In this document: positions 30,671-43,458 of the stretch, in pieces
Position numbering within the stretch: position 1 is the first letter of the stretch
Layout of the letters: each line of letters starts with the position of its first letter
Source: Mycteria americana
Lineage: Eukaryota; Chordata; Aves; Ciconiiformes; Ciconiidae
Length of the DNA stretch: 64,000 bases
Direction of reading: 5' to 3'
NCBI RefSeq assembly: GCF_035582795.1
Contig: NC_134373.1
Coordinates: forward strand, 18,436,001-18,500,000
Made by a program: the position numbers and the translations under genes
Notes under the pieces: generated by a model
What the model was told of the DNA's origin: nothing
Seen by the model: the letters and a program-made list of their open reading frames with translations, nothing else
The model's database searches: none

Positions 30671-33600
30671 CATGGAGAGAGAGAGAAAAAACTACCCATT
30701 ACAGCTACATAAATATTTAAGGCAGCTTGTAACTTCTATTTAGTTTCACAGAAACTGAAGGTCCAAAAATCTCTGTTGGTAGAGAGCACAGTCAGACCCA
30801 CGCACATTCAACTCTGAAAAAAAGCTGAAGACAGTTGAGCTGTGAACCAACAGCTTCCTTCCTAGCTATGCAGTCCGGTGATATAGACCAAGCACAAGGG
30901 CAATTTTTTTTTTTTATTTTTTTTTTTTTAAACAGCTCTGTTCATCTCTATTCATCTATTCAGGTGTTTCAAGCTTTTGGGGATGGGCCAGGTAGAAGAG
31001 GGGGCATGAGAAGGGTGCTGTGAGTCACAGTAACTGTGCCCAGCTTTAAGGTCATGGCTGAAATCAGAGCGGACAGGAGAGGACTATGTAGGATTTTCCT
31101 ATTTCGATCATTTGTCTGAGAAGAAGAACTGAAAGAGAACTACATCCCTCTGGGCTTGGAACTAACCCAAACACTAAAGGATTTTACCTTATGTTGAAGA
31201 TTGATGAGAACATTATCTTTAGCAAGAGGATCTTTTTTTAGTGGTCGAGGTCTCCCCATATTCTTTGGACTTGTCTTTTAGCTTAAAGTGCCACTTAGAA
31301 ACTCAAAAGTTCATTTTAAAGAGAAAGCATTGCCAAGAAGAACCCCGCCCAGTTTTTGAAGCATCAGTGTTAAAGAGAACTTAGTTTTCCTTTGTTTTCT
31401 GTCTGTGATATGCATTCATCAGCTTTCACAGAGTAAGTCAAATATTTGCCATCATTTAAAAGTTCATTGTATCTTGAAGTAAGGGGAGGGCAGAACTTAA
31501 TCACGTATCTGTCAAAGCATAGTCCTATACTGAGACTGCATACCCTGTATAGCCTGGTATATATATACACCCTATATAGCCTTATACCAAGTTTTCAATG
31601 CTGATATCGTGCAAGAGGAAAAAGCACCCATCCTTAACAGCAACAGCTGCTTCAGAGAAACAATCCACTGCAGAAATACAAAGTCTAATCAGAAAAGCAT
31701 GTTCTGATACAGTGTACGTGCATTTTGTACAGGGCACACTGAATAAGGTGTAAATCCAGTATTCAGGCGGTAAATAGCCTCAAATTGATTGCTCTGGGAA
31801 GTCAAACTACAGAAACAGGTATGGGACCAAAGGTGACACAAGTCCTCACCTTTACTGTCACCCTGCGTAGAGACTACAGTTCAGCAGCAAATCCCACACA
31901 GTCTGCATTCCAAAATAATTCATAATCTGGTTGCATAAACAATATGAGAAATAGGTTTAGCTTGTGCTAATAGCCCACTGAAGTTATTTTAGCTCTTTTA
32001 TTTCATATGAGACTTCAGAATCAAATTAAAAACAGCCAGAGGAAGGTTACTTCTGTGGCCTTTGAGCTCAGAGTAAATCTGGTTGTTTAATCTGAGACAG
32101 AGCATTTGTACAACACATACACACAAACTAGAAAATTCCTGAGGGCAGTGTGTGAGATTTTAGCATGTTGCTACTTCTGAAACATGTATGCATCAAAAAT
32201 TGAAGTCCTCTCATGTTGGCTTTTGAAGGAGTGGTTGTAAATAGCACGAGAAGATGATGTTCATGGAAGATCAGTCCATCTGACTTGCAAGGTAGTTGGC
32301 CAGAATTACCACCACAGAAGAGAGGTACAAAACGGTGATGGAAAATTCATTTACTTAATTGATGGGTCACTCCAAATCATAATGCCCTATCATTGCACCT
32401 CTCACTTCAAGACATACAAAACTGACATTTCTGGTACATCCAACTCCACAGTGCTGTTCCCAACTGGCATTCTCAGCAGAAATTGCTGCTATTCATGATA
32501 GACGTATTACTGAGGAGAAAAATAACTGCCTTACATAGAGACTTCATGAAAAATGTTAACTATGAATCCTGCTGATTTGTTGAGCAATGCTGTATTTTCA
32601 TCAGCTAATCTGATTGTGCAAAGCCTTCTGTATTAGAATCAGCCAAATCACAACAATCACATTTCAAACCCACACAATGTGTTTATAACTCTCATGAGAC
32701 ACGCTGTCCACTCCATTAAAAATAACAACCTTTGTAGCTATGCATGCTAAAGTATTGGTAATCAAATCTCATGCTTCATGGTGTAAGATGATCACTAGAA
32801 GTGTCAGGAAGAAATTATTCCCCTAAGACATGGCACAGCAAAATATGTTTGTTGCCTTTGAATCATCACATGTTGTCAGTAACAGCATACTTGTGCATTA
32901 GATCATCGATCCAACAATTTGCTATAGCAAATTCTATCATCTGATGTTCAGCAAATCAGTCACTTCAAGACCAGCAAAATATAAATCTGCTTTCTCCACA
33001 AAGTAACCAGCACTAAATTTTGAGATGGTGAGGAATGCAAACCTGGCTCAAGCACGAGTTTTGAAGAAAGGAATTTACTTCTAGAACTAGCTAAATCAAA
33101 ACTCCGATCTAAAATCTCCTCAAGTTTTTGGGCATCAAGATTTGGCTCTGAAATTTGCTACTTGGGGCTGATCTCTCTCAGTGTACTCTAAGTTTTCTGT
33201 AACCCTTTAAAGCTGCCCAAGTTAAGCAGAAAACCTGCGAGGGCAACTGTGTTGGAGCAATTTCTACAGCTGAATTAATATCCTTTTGTCCCCTGCTTTT
33301 ATGATGATTTCTAGGGAAATTAAATGTAGCAGAACCGCCACTCCCAAAACAGACTAACACCATATAACAGCTGGAATTAGGCAGGGGGATTGCTGACCCA
33401 ATGGCGTGTTTCACACCTCACATTAGCCTTGTTTGCCACTAATGGGCTTTTGGTAACTACAGGAGTTGAGAGATAATCTGTAGTTGATGGGATCCTTCCC
33501 AATAGATGAAGATAGCAATAACAAAGATGCATGATTTTTGTTGCTGTAAAACGGATGTTAGTTTCTGGTGCCATCTGTGCATTAATCCTACGGTAAGTCT

Positions 33601-36104
33601 GGTATTTTAAATTCCTCAAAGAAAATTTCTGGGAGAAGAGAATCAGAGCGTTTGCTTTTTGGTAGATCAATCCCAGACCTTTAGAAATTACCCTTACAAA
33701 ACTGTAAGATTTCTTAAAATAGATTGCTAATTCCTGGAAGTGCCTTCAGAAGCAGCATTTTGTTATCATCCTGGCACTTCTTGCTCACACTGGATGCTAT
33801 TCAAAATCACCTTGGCACCAGAGTCCTGGCATGGCTGCAGCTTCATATCACCTGGCATCAGTAGCCTGGAAACAGTTCTTTGAGATAAATAGCCACCATG
33901 CCAAATAGGAGCATAAAACTGGACAATAAAATGTTTTCCTTTCAAGAAATAACTCTGATGCCATGAAGCTTTGCTGTCCTCTCCTGCCAGCTTACCAGAA
34001 GCTGTCCAAGCACCATCTGCTCACAGCAGGTACCCTTGCAGAACCCGAAAGCTCCCTGCCCTCCAGAGAAAGGTGCTCGAGCATCTCTGCAGTGGCAAAG
34101 CCCCATGCGGCCATTCCTCTCCACAGACTCACACAAGGTGGAAAGGACCTGAGGCTTGGTTTTCAAAAGACCCATGAAAGGGCTTCCAGCCCAGCACTTC
34201 CCTCCTGGCCCTGCTGCCCAAACAGCGGCACCCACCTCCACACCCAGCCCTCACCTCCCGTAACCTCCTGGCCCCCTGCACCAAGGGGGAAAGTCCTCTT
34301 AGTATTTCTAGTTTCCAGCTGTATTTTGGGTTGCAGGCAAGAAGTCACCTGCTAATGTGCACTAAGCTGTCTTCGCTGCAGTTTTATGTTCTTTGGCCAC
34401 AACTAAGAAAAGTCACAGGTTTGGTATCACAACAACATGAGCAGACATAACCCAGGCTATAATGCATGAAGACGACCAAAAAAATGAGACAGATGCAAGA
34501 GGGTTTGTCTCTGCTGCTGAAACACTAATATTCCCAGTCCTAGCAGTGTTAGGCTGGTCTAGCAGAAAATGCAGCTTTGCCCGCCCCTGCCAGCGCTGAG
34601 GCAGGAGTCCGGTCCGCAGCCCCGCACACCCACCCACACTGGCATATGGTCCTTACAGCTGCTGCTGGCTACCAGGGCTAGTGTCTGGCGAAGCTTATCT
34701 GTGCTGTAGAGAACTGCAAAGCCTTTCTGTCAGCCCACCCATGCTGGCCAGAGCTGGCAATTACATCGTTTATACAAAATACCTTTTGATTAATGGTTAG
34801 AGAAATAAAAACTGTAGCATATGTTGCTCTCTGTATAAAATCGTAAGTCTGTCAGGCTTACAGTGCATCTGGCCAGGAAGAAGGGACAAAGATTTATTCC
34901 TTCTGTTATACCCTGTACCCCCCACGTTTAAGCCTGAGCTCCCTCCATCATTTCACCTATTACACTCTCAGCCAATTTGGAGAAGACATCTAAGTGTGGT
35001 CTCTGCAGCAAACCCTGCCAGGGTGTCGGAAAGCATGAAGAAGGTGGGATGCATTCATGCTGACAGACCAAGTGGTAAACGTTCCGTAGAGCCAGGGCCT
35101 GGCCCAGGCATGGCTGGGACACCTGCTGGCAGTGGCCAATGAGGATCCCAGGCAAGGCACTGGTTTCTCTTGCTCTCAGCGGAACTGAGGAAATGGTTTC
35201 CCTGCTCAAGGAGGTTTATGAAAGTCCTGCTTTTTACATGGGACTCTGAGCACCCAGTGCACGCAAGCATCGAAAGGTGGCATTGCCATCTCTGCTTTGT
35301 GGGGGTCTGTCACACCAGTTGTACTTGCAGCCAAAATCACACACCTACACCTGCTGACCTGGCAGTTGTGTCTCTCTGGAGAAAACAGACAGCAGCCCTC
35401 GCCTCACCGTGCCCTCAGGGAAACCTCTCTGTGGTGCCAACACTGCTGAACCCAGGCCCACGGAGGGGGACCCAGCACTTCCCACTCACTCAAACAGTCT
35501 TGGTCATCTTCTCAAGTCCCATTTGAAGAGGTCATAAGTTAATAGTTCTGAGAGTACATTCAAATTCACATTTTCTAATTACATCCCATTACTTCTGAGG
35601 TGCGAACAGCAGTGCGGGATGCGTGACAGCACAACAAACTGACACTTGTCCTAGGACCTGATGGAGAGGGTGAAGTCCCAGGTCCCAGCCTGCTTATGTA
35701 AACCTAGCGAGATGGTTTTGTGCACTCCCTTCCTCCAAGGGAAGGGAGAAGAAGCACTCCCAGGGAGGCACGGCCAGGTCCCAAACCAACCCTAACAAAC
35801 AGATCAGCTCTAGGAAGAAATAGGGCCAGCTGCACAGGCAACTGTCAGATCTGGAGAGAGATGACCACAAGTCTTCTTTTCCCCAGGTAAGACAGCTAAG
35901 ACAAAAGGGGAGGGCTCACTGCAGGAAAGAGTGCAGGACCCAGGAGAGAAAGCTCAGTGCTTCATCATTATTCACACTTTTTTTCATGCACATCTTTTCT
36001 GAAAGTCTTTTTGCTGCGGATAAACTGTAATAATAATTTCTGTGGCATCCTCACAGAGATACTTCTCCCTGAAAAGGGACTTGCATGCCCAAAAACTTCT
36101 CTGT

Positions 36105-36121
36105 CCCCCCCCCCCCCCCCC
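36105..36121. repeat. C(17) homopolymer
   Basis: Seventeen consecutive C residues followed by AAATAAATC. The C-run to A-rich junction resembles that at 25602. Confidence 0.85.
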
Positions 36122-36195
36122 AAATAAATCAAGCGGATCTAATAAAGGATATTACCTCTCTCTGTAAATTTTATCTCAGCTATAAATAAGACATT

Positions 36196-36267
36196 GGGCC
36201 AGATTCTCAGCTGGCATAAATTTTGGGTCACTGAATCAAAGCCTGGTGAAGTTGCACCAATCTGGCC
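36196..36267. repeat. Degraded short palindromic repeat, copy 4
   Basis: It starts GGGCCAGATTCTCAGCTGGC and ends TTGCACCAATCTGGCC, so the two edges are imperfect inverted repeats. The centre, GGTCACTGAATCAAAGCC, is decayed. Terminal inversion with no coding capacity suggests a MITE-like or hairpin element; the family is not named. Confidence 0.5.
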
Positions 36268-38840
36268 TATTGTCTGTAATGCAGATTAATAGAGGGACAG
36301 AACTTGAAACCAGGTATCTGTAGCCAAACCACAATTTCAGGCACTTCCTTGCCAGTTCCTTGTGCCTGGGGCCATAGATCACAGAAAGTTACAATACAGA
36401 TCAGAACAAAGTGCGAATGTATGGACAGCCCAAGCATGTTAATTTTTGAGCAAATCCTTATAACGAGCAGAAACAGAAGCCTGAGGAGGAACAAAGAAAC
36501 AGTAAAATCTGTTGGCATTAACAAATTCAAATACACAACAAAGTTAGGACCAGAGCGATTCTGCCTATTCCCTGGTGAAACACAACATTTATCAGCAAAC
36601 TACCGGCAACGCTGCTTCAGCACTCCACATGGCCATATTTCTGCACGGCAGAAATCCTGCTAAACTTCTCAGCCTGGAAGAACAGAAACAAAAGCCAGCG
36701 AAAGCGGTAGGACAGAAGTAAAGCCAAACAGCAAATGAAAACATATTCAAACTGTAGCGTAGAGAGAATGAAATAAAGGCCCAAAGCAAACCATAACATG
36801 CTCCAGGACGCATGATTGCTCTGCCAGGGCCCATTAACACCTCATAACTGTAACCCAGCACCCACAGAAAGAATTATATTTTCATATAAAACAACACAAA
36901 AACCAAACTAAGCTCAACAAACCACCAAAAGGTAAATCAGAGTAGCTAATAGAAGTCAGACTCAATTATTAAAAAAAAAAAAGGTATGTAACAAAGTGAG
37001 GAAGGCATCCTGAATCTTTGGAAGGGTCAGTCTGGAAAAACCGATGGATAGTCCTTGTTTCAGAGCCAGTTATTAGCATAGCTGCTTAACTTGGACCTGT
37101 AATTTTTTGTATGGGAAGGGCAATGTCACATGAGAGGAAATTGCCTTTTGGGAGCTGCGTGCCATGTTGGCAGTGGGACCGCAGTATGGGGAGAGAGTGG
37201 GAGAACAAACCTAGAAGCAACTATGGTGAAACTGAACGACTCATCAATAGAGGTGACATCCTCTGTCACCTGAGACAGGGGGCAACCCAACGGGCTAGTT
37301 CTTCTTTTCAACTGAAGCTTTTTCCCAGGTATTTTCTAAGAGAATGATCCTTTCTGATATTGCAGCCTTGCATCTTGTGGTTGCACCTCTAATTCTTGCC
37401 TAGGCCAGCAGTGATTAAGAGATGGCCCTGAACTGCAGTGTTTGTACGGAGACTTTGAATGTCTTGGAGTTTGGGATCTTTGGAGCAGATCCTTTGGCTC
37501 AATTCACGAGAAAGATAAAGATAACTGTCAAAAGGGAAGCCAGTGAATTAATGTTTATAGCGAACTGCCCTGTGCGGGCTGAATTCACATCAGAGTTTGT
37601 CACAGACAGTTCATTACTCACAGCTGGGCTAGGGGCCCACCAAACATTTGAGGAGTTGCTGGCCTTTAGTAAGCTCCATTAAAAATGAACAGCAGTAATA
37701 AATACTCCTGTTGTTATGCCTCCAGAAAGCCCAAAGGTTAAACGAACTGGGAATCTTCCCCCTCCTTCTCTGGCCAAGGTTCCTCCAGATCCTGACAGAC
37801 ACTATAAAAGAACTGATAGAAGAAGCTTGCCAACCCCAGCTGGTACTTTTCGAATGTTCAGTGACATAAGTAGTGATCAGGTTGCTCAGTTTTTCCTATG
37901 AGATGTTATGATTCCTGTATAGTATGCAAGCAATGGGAAAATGAAGACAAGAACTTAGAAAGGCATTTACTCAAAAAAAAAAAAAAGCAGCTTGCTAATT
38001 GTGATTAAAACTTGTGTTAATCTTAAACACCTTCAACTCATTTCAGAAGACTGAAATAACAACATCAGACTGATCTTTGGCTGCTGCGTGGCGGCAATAG
38101 CAAATGCTTTTTAAGAACAGAGGAGAAGTCCAGCAACTCTAAGTAAATACTCCATCATCCATTTGTTTTTCAACGTCTTTCCTCTTAGCATTCAAACCTG
38201 CATCACCTGGCTTTAAAGTGAGAGTTAACTTTCTTTGCAGTCATAAGGTGATCTTTGATTTAGAGTTAAATGAAGATTTACTGTATTTTCAGACTGCCTT
38301 TGGCCAGTGCTGGAGAAGACAGAGGAGAGAGACACTCCCTTGTCCAGTATATCATTCCAGCATGGCTGGTAGGAGACAGCAGCAGCTTTATTGGTCAGCG
38401 AGTGTTTAGCTCAAGTGCTAGGAAATGGGGTCGCTCACTCTGCTAGCAAGCATGTAGACAGCTTTTACTGTAGCTCCAACTAGAGTCTTTCTGAAAGCGT
38501 CTCAGGAAGGAAACAGACCAAACTGCACAGTCACGTAGCACTTACAGTAACGGGCATGCTGGAAAAGGGGCCAGAAACATCCACTTTAGTCCAGGGTGGC
38601 CAATTAGAAAATAACAATACATGCATGTGAAGGAGGGGAGGGACCAAGAGGCTCATATGCCACCCTGAACACCCATTGTATTGATTTATAGGCCTGACCC
38701 AGAGCCCACCAGGCAGGCCTCTGCTCCAGTCGCTGCTTACTGCATTAATTTGACATACGCCGATGTATCTTGTTGCACTTCTGGTTTACATCTTTTTTGG
38801 GGGTGGTTTTTGTTTGTTTGTTTAAGGGAAGGAAAGAAGT

Positions 38841-38861
38841 AAAAAAAAAAAAAAAAAAAAA
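38841..38861. repeat. A(21) homopolymer
   Basis: Twenty-one A residues, preceded by a GT-rich stretch (about 38791-38823, with TTTG repeats). No retroposed gene or hexamer precedes it. Confidence 0.85.
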
Positions 38862-41800
38862 GGCAAGATCATAAGCATTGCCAGTCTTTTCACAATAGAT
38901 TTGTATCACCTAACAGAGCTCATACCTTTTATTCCTGCTGAGCTCTGCTCAGCACTGTTCTCTGAAAGCCATCATTTTGCATAGCAGTTACTCTTGATCA
39001 CACTCAGGGCTGCTCAGATATTTTTAAATCCGATTTAAAAAAATAAAAGCCAACTACAGGCCTCCCATGGGCAGGAATACATTAGGCAATTTTTGCACAT
39101 TGTTTTACAAGCTAGTTTGCAGGTCTGAATTAAACTAAACAAGTTCGGAAAAAAAGAATAAAAATATTATCCTTCTCAGAAGTGTGTTGACTTACGAAAA
39201 ACTCATCCCAGATCTAAATCAGATTAGGGGTCTTTGCCAGCCAAAACTAAGATCCGGAGAAGATCTGGAGAGCCGAGATATGCTTGCTCCTGAGTATACT
39301 GCTAAGGGAAGCTTAGCTCATTCAAAGTTCAGGTTCAGCTCCAGGTCAGTAAGTCATATGTTTCTGAGGTGTTAAGATCACTACTGTCTTTTTATGAATC
39401 CCAGCCCTTCCCAAGGCAGTTGTCGGGGCCCGTTCATGATGCCCAGACCACATTCTCTCCCGTTTTTTATTTGTACGTTTTTAATACTTGCACATTATGT
39501 ATTCACTTCTGTAGGAGACCAAGTTCAAGGAAAAAAGTAAACATTTTTAAACATCTCTTAATGAATGATCAGTTTGTCATCCAGGAAAAAAAGAAGAAAG
39601 CCAGTGCTACACAACTGCAGGACTTCGCAAGTCCTCAGCAAGGATGTGGCAGAGTGCTAGGGGTCCTTTCTCAGAGCCATTGAGAATTGTTGCCATATGG
39701 AAATTAATTAGTTATTTGGTGTAGTCTGCAGGATAAAGGCTAATAATGCTGATACACTGCGAGGCAAGATACGTGCTTGTACACTGTGGTACAACATACG
39801 TACCACAAATGTGTTGAATTGGTCATTTTTATCTCCATCTTTCTTGTGAACTGTTCCATCCTTGAAACAAAGCTTCCCCTCCTTGGTCTCATCTCCCAAA
39901 TGCTCCATTTTATGCTCACATGTGTATGTTTGCACACATGCCTGAACTCTGCCCTACTTAGCCACCTTGAGCCCTCACCAGCCTCGTCACTGCATTCACT
40001 GGGGCTGGGTTGGCAGCTGCTGTATAGGCAAAACTTGGGTGTTTTCATTATGGAGCCATCCATGTGGTAAACTTTGATTCCAAAGTTTCCTAATGTTAGA
40101 GCTACCAAACTGGCTTTTTTTAGCAAGGGATGCAAATCACAGCAGAAGTGCAGCTCTGCACCAGAAGTAATTCCCATCTAAAAAACACGTATACAACCAA
40201 AACTAGCTGTTTCTGGCATGCAGCATGGACTTTGTGAATACTGTGCTAGGTAGAGGATTTGCTCGTGTTCCCAAATTTTCCTAGGCATTTATACTTCCTG
40301 AGCAAACACTTAAAACACTTGAACGCTTAAAGGTACTTGTATTCCATAGCATTCGGCTCCATTCAGCTGGGTTCACATGCTTACTTTGCAAGTGCCCTGT
40401 CTTTTTGGTGAGCAAAACCTTATTCTAACAGCCACTGGTATATCAGATGTATCTTTAGAAACATAACTGCACAGACTCAAACAGCCTAATTTCAAGCTCA
40501 GCTGCATTCCTAAACTGCATATTCTGATCCACAATCTTACCCAATACACATTTGTACCATTTTTCTTCAACTATCTCAAGGGGCTTGCCGAATCTAGAGC
40601 AAAACTTGCTTGGTCTTGGTCACAACAAGTACATGTTGCACCAGACATTAATCTATTTAAATTGGATTTGGTGAGCTTAAATTTGGGATAATTGTGTTTC
40701 CTTCTTTGTTTTTTTTCATATGCAAAGTGGTTGGTATGAACATCGGCATCTGTTTTCGCTTTTAATCTGTCTAAAACTTTATTGGCACAGTCATATGAAG
40801 TAAGTAAATATTTTTTTCATGAGCCTATAAAACATCATTAGTTTATTTTTTTCATCATGTCAGGTTGGATAAGTATGTCTCAGTGCCTGTACATCTTCAT
40901 GAGGATTTTATTATTTATTTTGATTTAGACTAAACTAAAACGAAGACCTGTCCCAAAGCCCTGGGCTTCTCTGACAGTCTGTAAAATATACAGTAATAAA
41001 ATTGAATCGACAGGCTCCCTCAGTGATTTCCAGATGGCAATATGCTGGTAATAGCAGAGAAACCACAAGAGCTTTAGCCCGCTCTGTTCTGCCCTGGCAT
41101 TGCAGCAGACGCATCCTTTGCATCTTTCCCATCCCAAAGTGGAAAGGCCAGAGGGCAACAGTAATGGAGCAGGCAAGAATGGGATCCTGTTGTCAAAATA
41201 ATAGCCTTGCCCATTCCCAAATGCCAGAGGGGATCATCAGCTTTGCAGGCTAGTGCTCAACTGTGCAATTTTTGAGAAACAATAACTCCAGGATAGATAA
41301 TTTAGCATTTTATCCACATAGAGACATTAACTGTGTCTAGTAAACTAGAGAATGAATTAGCAACACAAGTTGCATTACAGTACTGTAATACTACTCTGTA
41401 TTAATTCTCCATGTAGACTACCTTGACGTAAATTAAGACCACCACTAAGTATGCAGCTTACCCCACATTTGAGGGGAGAAGGGTCTACACTGGGAGCATC
41501 AGGAAGCATGAGCACAGATCTGCCATAGGTTCATTTTCCAGCTGATGAATCTTGAGTGCTCCAGAGTGGATAGCTCTGACTTAGTATGCTTGATTATAAA
41601 TCTCATCTTTTGTCCAGCTGAAATAACCTAAACCATTTCCCTCCAGCTTTATAAACTGGGTGAAACAGATAGATTGTTTTCTTTGGATTTATCAAATGCC
41701 AGGAGAACCAACGACAGAGGAAAATGTTGTCCTACGTGAAAACATCTGCACAACTTTGCCAATGTAGACCCAGTTAATATCCCTGTCATCCAAAAAAGAA

Positions 41801-43381
41801 AGCCGCCACCAGAAGTACAGAAATTGTTTCTGCTGATGTAACTTGCACAAGAAACTCAGAAGAAGAATGCAGTGTTGTATCCACACTGAGCAAGCCTGTC
41901 CTGATGCCTTAAAATGTATTGCCCCTGCAGTCTTTGCTAGCCAACACTTCATAGAAATAGGGCAATTTTCAGTTGCAAACAGGTGAAAAAGTTATTTTTG
42001 TGCTTGAAAGCAACTATAGTACCTACGAAAGAGGTGACTAACCTTGCCAGCCACCTGTGGATGGCACCACTATAGATGCAGTGCAGCATTTTGGACTGAT
42101 CGTGAGATGTAGGCTTGATCCATTACAATTAGTGCATCTTCAAAGACAATGGTAATTGAAGGGGCTTAGTAGTTGCAGGACTGAGACCACAGTTCTGCAA
42201 ACAAATGGGATGGAGAGAGAGAAAGAGCAAACTACGCAAGCAGAGCTAAATGCTTTGTCTAAAGTAATTTTTCTGTTCTACTCAGGTGATTCTTCCTTCT
42301 GCATCCATGACATCCCCACACAACATCCCTTTTGGGTATGAGAAGCACCTCACCCACTTACACGCCTGCTCCTCCCTGTCCTCCTCCAGCCTTCCTCACA
42401 GAGCACACTGGAAAATGCTCTTTTACAGAAATTACAGTTTCTTCAATGCAAAGATAATTTATTCAGAAGAATCCAGAAAGGAAACAAGGGTTGTCCCTCC
42501 TTACTCCAGCAGATCCTGAAGCAAGAGGGAAGACCCTCTATTTTACCTTCAGTGAAGTCAAGCAATACACATCAATGGTATCAACAGGTAATGTAATTCA
42601 ATATAATCCAAATGTTTCACTCCTGCTACCATTTCTGTTAAAGTCCAGAGAAATGATGCTCTGGACACTGAGCCACACTAGTTAAATAATAGTAATTAAT
42701 AGTTAAACAGCCCTGATGCCCACAGACAGCATCCTTGCCCGTGCAGTCGTCCCCTCTCCCTCTTGTCCCTGTGCCATGTGCAGAGCACCTGGAGGGTGCC
42801 AGGGCCCCCACCGATGTGCAGGACGGCAGCGGGGGCTCTGCAGCTCTGGGCTGGGGAGCCCTGGGAGCTGCGGGACACCTCACAGTGGGGGCAGAGGCCC
42901 AAGGCCTCTCCCCTGCGGTGAAATAAGGAGACCTCTGGGCAGCCCTACTTGCGCTGGTGCCAGATGACAGCAAACCAGGGAGCTGTAACAAGCTCTCTGC
43001 AGTTTCCTTTTTCCACCGTATTCCCCCTGCTTTCTCCACGGCATCCCAAAAGCGAAGGGCATCAAACACACAAGCCACCATTGAAGTTGGAAAAACACAG
43101 GTATGCAACTGAAGTAAATATAACTCAGTTGTACCAATGAAATTGAAAACAGAGAAATGACATAAAAAGAATGTACATTATTTTAAATTGCAATTTTTTA
43201 TATGTTCACTTTTATTGCCTCACTCTTAAAATAAATCCAGGACCTGATTTACTTTAATAAAAGTTCAATTTCACATCTTGGTTTCAGTTCTGTACTCTCA
43301 ATTTATTCTATGGCTAACCTTCTGAGAGGAAAAGAGCTAGAGCAGCTGGGGAGTTTTACAGGCAGGTTATACCCAAGTCAC

Positions 43382-43402
43382 TGTAGTACAGTGGTTAAGA
43401 GC
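43382..43402 (+). repeat. Possible MIR-like tRNA-derived SINE scrap
   Basis: GTAGTACAGTGGTTAAGAGC resembles the A-box side of MIR-type SINEs (AGTGGTTAAGAGC). The following sequence does not carry a clear B box or MIR core, so this may be chance. Confidence 0.25.
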
Positions 43403-43438
43403 AAATTCAATTGTAGATTCCAGTGTATCGGAATTTTT

Positions 43439-43458
43439 TTTTATATATATATATATAT
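43439..43458. repeat. (TA)n microsatellite
   Basis: About nine TA units follow a T tract. It is a simple repeat, likely polymorphic. Confidence 0.8.

Noticed and set aside
31540-31590. Short repeats with TATA-like arms (CCCTGTATAGCCT / CCCTATATAGCCT)
   Set aside because: Small imperfect duplication in AT-rich DNA; no further structure to support a promoter or element.
38841-38861. A(21) as a retroposon tail
   Set aside because: It is preceded by GT-rich low-complexity sequence with no recognisable retroposed body.
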